From Datura wrightii (taxonomy: Eukaryota > Streptophyta > Magnoliopsida > Solanales > Solanaceae), in NCBI GenBank assembly GCA_035772735.1, contig JASDFA010000002.1:36848501-36912500 (forward strand): DNA of 64,000 nt, in the 5' to 3' direction. Made by a program: the position numbers and the translations under genes. Shown here piece by piece: positions 31,562 to 41,440 of this stretch; positions within the stretch are counted from its first letter, which is position 1; every line of letters starts with the position of its first letter. Below the pieces are notes generated by a model. It was given only the letters and a program-made list of their open reading frames with translations, did not search any database and was not told where the DNA came from.

Positions 31562-33159
31562 TGACGTGCCGTGATTTTACAACACTTTCGATGCTTAAAA
31601 CCAAGAAACCATGCACATTTTGGGTATGTTTATATAGGTATGATGTGTTTTGTGCTTAATGCAAGAAAACAGGTTTAGGAGTGAACTGGTCAAATTATTG
31701 CTGAAAGTCATCGAAAAGGTGGCTGCCAGGCACTTCACGAGTCGTTGGCAGGAGGCACGATTCATTATTGAAGGCGTGGGCAAAATATGGATTTTTGATG
31801 ATGCAAGACAGTGTACCTGACGAGTTAAGGAAACAACTCATTACAACTGGTAATGAGTCGCGAGGTCAACCGAGAAAGCTAAAAGAGGAAATCTCAACAA
31901 AGTGGCCAATGTAGTTGACGACAGACATCACGAGTCATCATATGAAGGAACAACTCGTTGGCAGATCACTGAGACCAATTGTAAGGTGCACTGGAATTTT
32001 TGAGGAATGAGACCACGAGGGACCTAATGACTCGTGCTCAAGTACGACTAGTCATTACGTGACCCATTGCCACAACTGGGTACGTTGCTGAGGATGACTG
32101 TTTTAAGCAAGGAACGACTCATCAGAAGGCCAAACGAATCGTCACCAAGCCCGTTGCCACTGCCGACCTGGTTTCTAGTTTTAATTACGAAAAGAATTTC
32201 TTGGAACTACAAATACACAATTTAGGTTTATTTTTTCAAACAATTTTCAGAAGATTTTTCTGACAAGTATAGAGTAATTGAGAGAGCCGACTTTATTAGT
32301 TTTCAACTAGAATTTTGGTATTGATCAATTGTTCTTGAGTCAAGAAATGTAAGCAACATTGGAGTTTATTAATCGATTTTGGAGTTTTCATTCAATCTAT
32401 GTGGTTTTTATTCTACGATAACTTCTAAGTTACAATTATGATTTCTTCAATATTTTGTGATTGCGATAATACAAGCATGAGTAGATAAATCCATAAACTA
32501 GGTTTGTGGGAACCAAGATGAATTAACACACATAGGTAAAAACACTTAGTGATTCTTGAACGGGGTTTTATGCATGTATTGTTTTTTCCTTCGTTTTGAT
32601 TGATTCTTGATGGTTGCAAACGTTAGGAATTGCCTTATTCTTACTTACAGGACCAAGGAGGTAAAGAATGGGAAAAGGGATTAAAAACGGAGATTTAAGG
32701 CTATCAACCCTCATCTAATCGCTTGAACTTGTCCGGGGATAGCTAATCCGATATTAAGCGTAAGGGTCAACTAAAGTACACCCGTATATGGACCAAGTTG
32801 GTGATAATCATCTAGATAGGGGACCAACCATTTAGGTGAACCTAACTTACCAATATTTCATGCTAAACACTGGAATAGATCACTAGTGTATAGGCCTTGT
32901 GGTTATGAAATCTTGGGGAACACATTCCTAGTCAAGTCGTTAATTGAATACAAACCGAATTTGATTTTAGCATTCAACAATTTTACTTTGTTTATTATTC
33001 TATATTTCCCCCCTTCAAAAATATGTATCTCAATAGTAATAGTTATTAACATTAACTTAAGTTCTTACCATATTCCTTGTGGGATCGACCTCAACCTTTG
33101 TTGGGTTCTATATTTGACAATCGACCGCTTATATCTCAATTGCAAGGTATAATTTGGGC
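31562..33159 (+). repeat. 3' LTR of A
   Basis: Starts TGACGTGCCG. It matches the chimeric 5' LTR at both ends and retains the middle that the 5' copy lost: palindrome array (31735-32165) and a TATA-like region (about 32195). The last few bases (GACATCA) are missing and the sequence passes at about 33159 into the gag of D2, so the junction is a deletion. Confidence 0.85.
31735..32165 (+). promoter_or_regulatory. U3 palindrome array of LTR A
   Basis: One perfect ACGAGTCGT (31737-31745) and about ten near matches (acgactcat, acgaatcgt, atgactcgt). Flanks are often A/C before and T after, as in the leader of A. Confidence 0.5.
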
Positions 33160-33169
33160 CCCAAGTGGT

Positions 33170-33934
33170 GAAAACGGGCCTGAAGTAGAACAAGGAGCCA
33201 TGCAAATTTACAAGGCTATTCCACGACCACTGCCATCGTGTCCCCAAAGAATGAATAAGAAGGCGGAGAATGGTAAGTTTTAGAAATTCTTATCAATGCT
33301 TAAATAGTTATCTGTAAATATACCATTGGTCGAGGCATAGGAATAGATGTCGGAATATGCCAAGCTCATGAAGGACCTTGTGATGAAGAAGAGGTCCATG
33401 AGCTATGAGACCATTAATAATGTACACCATTGTAGTGCTATAGCTTCACGGGTCCTGGCCTAAAAGAAGAAAGATCTAGGTTCCTTTACTATTCCATGCA
33501 CAATTGGCGATATTGGGTTCACAAGGAAACTCTATGAATTGGGAGCAAGCATCAATCTAATGCCATTGGAGCTGTTTAAGAAGCTGGGCTTGGGAGCCCG
33601 CCCACCTACTACCATGCGGCTGTTGATAGCCGACAGAACTATGAAGAAGCATATGGGGATCCTATTCAATGTGCTTGTCAAAGTTGATAGATTTATATTC
33701 CCAGCGGACTTCGTGATCCCTGATTGCGAGGTTGATTATGAGGTCACCATCATTTTGGGGTGACCATTTCTTGCCACTAGGAGGGCTTTAGTAGATGTGG
33801 AGGCTGGCCAATTGAAGTTCAAACTCAATAAAGAAGAGTTCACCTTCAACGTCTGTCGGTCAATGAAGAAACCAAAAGAATACAGAGTAGTCTCAACAAT
33901 AGAAAATGAATTCGAATTCCTTGATGAAGTTTGA
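33170..33934 (+). pseudogene. gag end and aspartic protease remnant of D2
   Basis: Matches the protease-bearing frame of B: QRMNKKAENGKF, SEYAKLMKDLV and a CTIGDIGF stretch, then the retropepsin motif ELGASINLMPLELFKKLGLG near 33536. The catalytic Asp is replaced by Glu (GAA before LGA). The flap motif reads IILG-stop-PF: TGA at 33761-33763 where Arg is expected. Ends at TGA 33932-33934. Confidence 0.8.
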
Positions 33935-33980
33935 GTAGTCAAGAGACTTGCGTCATGCGGTGACGTTAAATCAGGCGCTT

Positions 33981-34083
33981 CTTGGGAGGCAACCCAAGTG
34001 ATGATTTGGTGAATTCTGAGTAACCAAGCAACCTGTGTCGCGCTGCAATATTAAATCAACTGCTTCTTGGGAGGCAACCCAAG
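33981..34083 (+). other. Tandem pair of post-protease hairpins (H1), D2 copy
   Basis: 33981-33998 and 34066-34083, both CTTGGG, loop AGGCAA, CCCAAG, each preceded by a TTAAATCA box. Two-fold arrangement as in A. Confidence 0.85.
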
Positions 34084-35465
34084 TTAATTTACTAATGTGT
34101 GTTTAGTGTGCAGGGGAGACAAATAGGTGGCAGAAAATTGCTGAACAGACAGGTGCTACGATTCAAAGTATGACTCATGAGAGTGTAGTACGAGTCATAA
34201 CATGACTCATGGTGAGAATAAGAGATGTACTTTAGTGCATGAGTGCAGGGTACGGTTGGTCCTACGACTGGTAACATCATTGTACGGGTTGTAGTACTCA
34301 ATGTGGCTATGAACTATGCAAGGCATGGACCACAATGAAAAGAAAAGACCTACGACTCATAGTACGAATCATACCCCAATTGTACGAGTCGTAAGATGTG
34401 CTAATAGGTCCACAGGTAATTTTCTCAATCTCTCAGTTATGGGTCCAAGGGATTCTTATGACTCGTGGTACGAGTAGTGACATCTCAAAATTTTAAATCT
34501 ACCCGACTCAGCTTGGATTTTTAAAAATTGGCCATAGGACCTATAACAGCTCAAACGAATCGTAGCCCTCTCCCACGCTCACAAAACCTAAACTCATGAC
34601 TCCCCCACACCAATAACTCACCATCAAGAATTAGTCAACAAGTTCTTTCTCAGATATTACATCGAAAACCCTAATTCAAACCCTAGTCTTGATTGACAGT
34701 TAAAGTCCCAACATTCAAATAAGTATATTTCTTAAAACTCAATAGATATAACTTGTGTGCTTGATGTAAACTTGCTAAACCCCTTGAGAGTCCTCTCATT
34801 GCTTGAAAAAAATTAGAAAAGGATAATGACCAGGGGTGTAAATGAGCTGTGTGCGACTGGGTAGAAGCTTGAACTTGTAAACACTGGGCATTGAACTGTT
34901 AAAAATCAAAGTTACGGGTCGTGATTAAAAAGGGGAAAAATTAATAGTTGTAAAACTGGTTAAATGCATGCCTAGAACTATGGAATTCTGAGTGCATAAA
35001 CTTAAAGTAAACCCCCTACAAACTGAACCAAAATTAATGCAGGGACAGGCTTCACAAGCCTTCCTATGACTCGTAGTTTCATACAACGAATCATAGGATG
35101 GCTCGTTGGGACTGTCCCAAGAAAAAATTGAAATAATCAAAAGGTACAAATCCTAGTACGGCTCGTGGTTTTCTGCTACGAGTTGTACCAATAATCTAAA
35201 AAGGGTAAAGTCTACAAGTGACAGTACGATCCTTCCTACAACTCGTGCTATCGACTTATGGGTCGTACCATGAGTTGTGGAGAAAAACACAGCAATTGTT
35301 TTAAAGGGGCATCCTCATACGACTCGTGGTACAGACCGTACAATTATGGTATGAATTGTACCTCTAAGATACGACCCCTACTGTTGACTTGTGATAAACT
35401 ACAGAGGAATTTTTTTCTTGCTTTCTTTTTCCTCAGATATGGAATTCTAACCCTTTTTTCCACAG
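34084..35465 (+). promoter_or_regulatory. Leader of the D2 aORF with palindrome arrays
   Basis: Perfect copies ACGAGTCGT at 34384-34392 and ACGACTCGT at 35319-35327 and many near copies in two clusters (34150-34520 and 35040-35390), separated by a 5'-UTR-like stretch (34550-34720). A possible weak donor (GTATAT, 34723) and a strong acceptor (pyrimidine run then CCACAG ending 35465) flank the second cluster. Flanking bases favour TA...TA (gtacgagtcgta), the flavour of LTR D. Confidence 0.5.
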
Positions 35466-37610
35466 GTACAATGACGATGAAGCGTAAAGCATCAAAGGCG
35501 ACCGCTCAAAAGACATTACTTGATGAGACCTCTAAATCCAATCAAGCGGGCAACTCCTCTAGTGGTTCATTAGAGGAATACAGGGTGGACACATCAGGAA
35601 CTGACGAGACCCTAACCACTAGGGAAAAGGCCAAAGCCCATACTGTGGCGGCCACTTCCATATCTGCCGGTGCTCCCCAGTCTGAGGAGGGAGCTGAGGA
35701 AAGAGCTCAAGAGTCGAGAAGAATCTCTAATGAAGAAGAGGGGTTCGAGGAGATCCAATTTGGAGATGCAAGTAGCAATGCCAAATCAGAGGAGGAGGCA
35801 CCAAATGCCGAGTAGGAGTAGACTCTGACTAGGGATAACCACACTATCCAGTGGAGAGTACCAGGAGCCCAGAAGATATATGAACATGGCATTGCTCTCA
35901 CTGCCAAAAACAAACCTAGGCAGAGCATTCAAGAAGAGCTGCTGATCCTCATAAATTCATTGAACGAGATGGAGGAGATGAAGCGGATATTTATCTTCTA
36001 TGGATTTAAGTAGATGGCTAGGGCCTCAGACCAATACACTACAGAAATTGTTCGGGAGTCCTACGCCAACTACTTGGCAACAATGAACAAAAGGCAAAAG
36101 AGGGAAAAATTTAAAAATCAGCCCAAGCTACAGAGCATCCTTGTCAGAGGCAGAGAGATTGATATATCCGAGTACACTATTGCTCGAATATTATATGGAC
36201 CCCAGTTCATCCCACCACTTGCTATGCTAGAATATGAATATCGGGTGGAGGCATTGAAACATATGAAGCAACTTGACTTTGATGAGAGGAGGAGGCAGAT
36301 ACAGTGGTTTTTCGGCGTGATCACTGAGGACAAAGAAGAGGCAGAGTGGGTCACTAGCGGTAAGCAGGTCATAAAGAACTCCCTAAATTTCATAGCAAAG
36401 GCTTGTTGGACGTTAGTGCACCACCGCTTGGCACTGACGGTTAATGACAATACCCTCAGTGCGGATAGAGTAGATTTGGTGGCTTGTATCATGTCCAGAT
36501 ACCTTATCAACATTCTGAGGGTCATTGTAGAGGAGATGTGAGATTGGGCTATGGGATTGAGCACTACTATTCCATTCTCGAGTCTCGTCTTCAGATTATA
36601 CATTGAGGCTGGCATCATAGTGCATTGGGTTGAGGAGCACCTGATTGGAGGATAGCAAGTCACTGACATTGGCCTGATCTGTGATGAGATGAACCCGGTA
36701 AGTCAGGCCTGACTTTCCAACACAGTTCCATTAACTAGGCCAGTTGGGGGTGCATAGGTAAATGCCCCTACCTTAGAGGAGCAGGGCGAGACATAGGCTA
36801 CAAATACCGATTATTCAAGTGCAGCTCCCATCAATTCTGCTGGACCACCTACTGGCCTCTCAAACCAGACTCCAACCGGGTACATCCTATTGCCCTTGGT
36901 TTCTCCAGAAGCTGGCCAAGAGACTGACCATGGCCAAAAGGAAGATTCAATCAATGATTTAGAATGTTAAGCACTGGGTGAAGGCTAAGATAGAGACAGT
37001 TGTGCAGGCCTTGCATGCCAAATTAAACGGGTTTGAAAGCAGATTCAATATGCACATGGACAAGCAGACTGATACGAGCAGCATCTATGAGGAGTTGGGG
37101 GCTCTTCGGAGCCAAGTGGCTGAGCTGTCATCAAGACAGCTAGCAGTCATACCAGCCCCCAATCTTCCTGACCTCGATGCTGATATAGATGAGGAGATTG
37201 ATCTGGCAGCCTACTGGGAGCCCACAAGAGCAGAAAAGGAAAAAGGGAAAAAGATGGTCTCCGAGGATGTTGGAGAAGAGACCCTAAAGAAGAAGAAGAA
37301 GAGAGAAAAAAGAGAGCGCATGCGAGCACGAGTAGAGAACCGGCAGACTCATGACACATACTTTTCAGAGCTGCATGAATGAGCTAGAGGAGCAGGTAGC
37401 TCCACTATGGCCCAAGAAGAGCTTGCTAGTGGTAGGGACCCTTCGGGCGAGCCACGTTCAGCCCCGACTATTCCAGAGACTGTAGAGATGGCCGAGACTA
37501 CTGAGAGGGTATCCATTCCCACTATTGATCCACCATTGAGTGCACCGGCCACAACCAGCGCGATGATAGCAGCGGAGGCACCTCCTTCACAGGATGACAG
37601 GAACGCTTAG
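35466..37610 (+). pseudogene. aORF of D2
   Basis: ATG 35471 follows the predicted splice acceptor. One frame runs through 35813-35815 (TAG), another TAG 35819-35821, TAG near 36011 and TGA 36539-36541 to about 36710. The N-terminal part is Ser/Glu-rich and begins with a basic KRKASKATAQK segment. The domain similar to the A aORF spans about 35990-36670 (REIDISEYTIARILYGPQF, SADRVDLVACIMSRYLINILRVIVEEM). After a frame change between 36710 and 36978 the C-terminus has a helical segment (AKIETVVQALHAKLNGFESRF), a DLDADIDEEIDLAAYWEP acidic motif and a Lys-rich KKKKKREKRERMRARV stretch that could be a nuclear signal. Function unknown. Confidence 0.75.
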
Positions 37611-39114
37611 TGCGCCGCAGGTATATTACCTTCCCTTTGTGTTTACATTCTATACTTGGGGGACGAAGCACACTTTTTAAAAAGAGGAGGGGGTGTACTT
37701 GTATTTTTGGGTTTTTGATTCGTCCGAGGGTTTTTCTTGCCGTGTTTCTATTCCCTTGGGCATGCTATCTAGTAGAACCGACATGTTTAGGATTTTATTT
37801 TCGTGATTTTTGTTTAATCAGAAAGTAGCTCAGGTATTTAGCCAATAAATTGCACTAGTTTTGGTATTTTGAAAAATTGACCCTGTTTAAATTTTTTTGA
37901 TGATTAGTTGTGTACTTGTGATTCCATGCATAATTTCTGAGGATCTTTTTGTGTCATTTAGTACATTAATATGTGTAGTTTTTTTAATCCATGAATAAAT
38001 TGGATAGGTAGAGTGAATGCAAATCATGAACCGTGAGTGAGTGGGGTCTAACACTTAGTTCAATACTGTGTAGAGGATCTAGAACTTTCCCGCTTGGTCT
38101 TTGCATAGGTTTTAGGATGGTTGGTTAGGAAAGGATCATAGGTCGTTCTTGTGTAGCCCAATTTTAGCTTAAATAACCCTACCAAAATGATATGATTCTC
38201 TTGATCCAAAATTTTTAGCCTTAAATAGACCATTTTTCTTTGATTAACCAATTAACCGTACCCATTTTTGTAATGAACCTATTTTGACCTAGTCCTTCCT
38301 TGGACATTGTAAACCTCAACATAGGAAAAATGCCTAAGTTGAGGTGGCTAGGGTAGGGGTGCATAAATAGTGGAAAGGTGAAAAAGGGAGAGAAAAGAAA
38401 AAAGGTGAAAAATGAGGTGTGGTGTGACCAAAGAAAAAGAAAAGAAAAATTAAGAAAGAGAATGATCAATTAAAAGCTTGAAGAAACACACCACACTCAT
38501 ACAAGTGCATAAAAAGGGTGAAAAGAGAGGGAAAAGAGTGAAAGAAGCAAAAAGGGTAGAAAAAGTGAAAAAATGGAGCCATATGTATGTAGTACCAATG
38601 AAGGGTTTAGTCACTTAAAAGATCCTATATCTATCATATCCAACCCAAAAGCTTACATCACAAGCCAAAGCAAGTCCTAAGTGATCCTAACCTGACCATC
38701 TGACAGACCGAAGTGGAGAAAATAAGGGCAAGCCTATGGTATCCGATATGCAGTATTTGGAACTTTTTTGTGAGAGTGAGAGTCTCGCTTTTTTCAGTCC
38801 CATGTTGTATATTTTACTATATCTGTGAGTGGGGGACTTCATTTGCTGTGAGGGTACCTGGTTTGTGTTTAACTCTACCAGTGGTTTATGTAAAAAGTAT
38901 CGATGGTGACTTGACAACCTGTTAATAGCTAGATGACATATCTTGATCTCTGTTTATCATGCTTCGTGGTTGCTTGTAGTGCATTTACTGATTTGGTCCA
39001 CGGAAAAAGGGTCAAAAGCTTTTTGAGTTAATAGTGAAAATTTTTTTTGGTGTTGGCTGTAGTATCCTAGGGTTATTTTCTAGGGTTCTTTGCCCGAGGA
39101 CATACAAAATTCTT
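37611..39114 (+). other. 3' internal non-coding region of D2
   Basis: Shares 'gagggtttttcttgcc' (37728), the CCTCAAC...GTTGAGG inverted pair with polypurine-like AAGTTGAGGTGG (38336-38347), and a purine-rich tract (38370-38580) with A. No coding content recognised. Confidence 0.6.
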
Positions 39115-39127
39115 AAGTTGAGGGTGT
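39115..39127 (+). other. Polypurine tract of D2
   Basis: AAGTTGAGGGTG before the LTR. Confidence 0.75.
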
Positions 39128-40709
39128 TAATATGTTGTGAGTTTACAACACTTTTGACGCTTAAAATTGAGAAAATAACATGGAATTAGGTATGCTTATA
39201 TGGATATGAGGCACTTTTACTTTGATTTCAGGGAAAATAAGTGTTGGAGCAAAGATGTGCCAAAGAAGCCTTAAAATGCAGAAAATCAGCCAAAGTATAA
39301 GTCTTAGTACGAGCTGTACCTTGATTGTACGAACCATATTGAGAACCGTGATGAAAGTCAGAAGGCTAACGTGAGAAGAAGGCAACATATGACTCTCAGT
39401 ACGAGCCGTACCAAGATGGTACGAGCCATAACTGGAGTCGTGGAATTATGCAGAGGAAATTGCACAAAGGCAGACTCCTGGTACGGATGGACTCACGAAT
39501 CGTGGCATCAATGTACGAACCGTATCATGAGCCGTGGTGAACTTTATAAGATTCTTTGATATTTAGCAGAACTTTAGATACTATAAATAGTACAAGTCAT
39601 AGGAAGAACGTACGAGTCGTACCACATCACTTATGGATAATTTCAAAAGATGTAAAAGTTCTTAGGGCCAAACCATGGACGCAATGTACGACTCATAGGA
39701 TAAAGGTATAAGTCGTACCAACCTACCAACACTTAGCCAAATCTATAGCAACCAAGGACTTATGAGAAGCAGGTACAACCCGTATAATCCTGCTAATGTC
39801 TGTATAAATAGCATTTATGTGTTATTTTAGTGAGGGGAGGACAGAATCAAGTGAGTAGACGTGTGAAGAATTATTTTTGGGAATTTTTATCAAGTTTTGA
39901 AGAGCAATTCTTGAATTTCTACATTGTTCTTGAGATTGATCTTTGATGTTCCAATCTAATTTTCTTGCAATTGTTGCAGTAAGTATTTAATTATGTGTTT
40001 GTCTATGAATAAAAATAATAATCTTACAACCATGAGAGGCTAAAACCTCCACAACTAGGGGTTGTGGGAATCATGGTAGATTAACAAACTAGGGTTACAC
40101 AAAATTGATTAAAAACCAATGAAAAAAGCTTGTATTGTATTCTCTTCATCTTTAAATATGTCTCAACGGTGTACAATGTTAGGACTTACCCAAATTCTTT
40201 ACTTGCTTGAAGCTAGAGAAGTAGAGATTAGGAAAAGAGAATTACAACAAATCCTTGGTTTTTATGATCATTATATTAACTTGAGTTGTGGTAGAAGGAT
40301 AGTTAAATTTGACACATATTGATAATGGTTAGTTTGAAATCGCTCATGAGACCTGAGCCGGTGATTGAGTATAGTTATCGAATAGGGACAAACCAGTCGT
40401 TTAGATGAAGCCTAGTTATCAGTTATACAAGTAAGCATTGGGATTGATCACGCGTGTATACCCAAAGTAGTTACGAATCCATGGGGAACACTTACCCTAG
40501 TTATTTGTAATTCTTGATAAAAACCACAATCATGATCTTGTTTTATTATTATTCTTCTTTAAACCCCCAATTTGGAGATAAATCACCAACAAGTTCAATT
40601 ACCGACATTAGTCTATATCTTACCATTTTCCTGTGGGTTCGACCCCAACCTCTTAGTTGGGTTCTTTATTGACAATGACCGCTTCATACTTTGAGTTTGA
40701 GCATTATCA
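39128..40709 (+). repeat. 3' LTR of D2 (family D)
   Basis: The start reads TAATATG where A has TGACGTG, so the terminal TG is mutated; the end is GCATTATCA. Palindrome array at 39305-39725 (perfect ACGAGTCGT 39612-39620), TATAAATA at 39803-39810. It is the family of the fragment at 1-1184. Confidence 0.85.
39305..39725 (+). promoter_or_regulatory. U3 palindrome array of LTR D
   Basis: Repeated gtacga(g/c)(t/c)cgtac-like sites with flanks TA...TA, matching the flavour of the D2 leader rather than that of A. Confidence 0.5.
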
Positions 40710-41440
40710 GGAGGTTTGGCTCAAAACATACCACAAGTTGAAAAGTGGGAGTCTAGACTCCAAAACCATGTAGTAACTAACATCATAAACTTGAACTAAA
40801 TCATGAAAACATACTTAGATCATATGGGCTTGCCCAAACTTTAACATGCTTGAAATAGACTTGCTAGAAAAAATCATGGATTTATACATGGGTAATTCAT
40901 AAATATTCTTTCATGCTAGAAATCTCATTATGCTTGAAAACATAGATCATAATCTTAACTTTTCATGAAACTTGCATAATTAGGCATGAAAACTTCAAAA
41001 CTACATATCGTTCAAAAACTTATAAAACATTCCCATGAATCTAAAATATCATTTAAAAACGAAGGGAATTGACCGAAAGATAAATCGTAGAAGATTGCAT
41101 GAAAGTATATTAAAACTCCATAAGATCATAGACTTGACTTTAAGACTTGATTTCATGAACTTGAGGAGAAATTGGGGCATGGGCATGAATGGAATCTCTC
41201 ATTCATAACCCTACATACCTGGGTAATCTGATTCTACACTCCTCCTTGAAAGCCCAAGAGAATTAGGGAAGAACTTGAAGAATTCTATGTTTGATCTCCT
41301 TAGGAATTCTCTAATCTTGCATGCATGGGGAGGGAATGGGTTAGAATAGGCTAAACCCTATTAAAATCCTCCTATATGAGCTTAAAACAATGTAGTTTAG
41401 GCTTTGGAGCTAAGTATTTACAAAAATGCCCTTAATAAAA
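40710..41440 (-). repeat. Antisense fragment of an F-type LTR
   Basis: Its reverse complement follows the F LTR from the TTTTATTAAGGGCATTTT block (compare 54680) through the CCATGCATGCAAGA block (compare 42140) and the ACCCAGGTATGTAGGG block (compare 54895). The inner edge at 41440 is cut by LTR F1, the outer edge by LTR D. F1 therefore landed in an older relative in opposite orientation. Confidence 0.7.

Larger units (their letters stand above)
9454..33159 (+). mobile_element. Element A: Athila-like retrotransposon, nested host for B and LTR C
   Basis: After removing B (14632-24423) and LTR C (25421-27825) the order is LTR, Asp-tRNA primer site, reverse transcriptase, RNase H, integrase, hairpin pair, leader with palindrome array, aORF, 3' non-coding region, polypurine tract, LTR. 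Gag and protease are absent: only 99 bp separate the primer site from the start codon ahead of the RT. The reading frame of the aORF is continuous across the LTR C site, which supports the reconstruction. The left flank is an A-like 3' end and the right flank D2, so no target duplication of A itself can be seen. Confidence 0.75.
33160..39127 (+). mobile_element. Element D2: Athila-like body without pol
   Basis: Order: end of gag, protease, two hairpins, palindrome-rich leader, aORF, 3' non-coding region, polypurine tract, then LTR D (39128-40709). The 5' LTR, primer site and most of gag were lost at the junction with LTR A. Only 46 bp separate the protease stop from hairpin 1, so RT, RNase H and integrase are absent exactly as in B. 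All reading frames are decayed. Confidence 0.8.
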
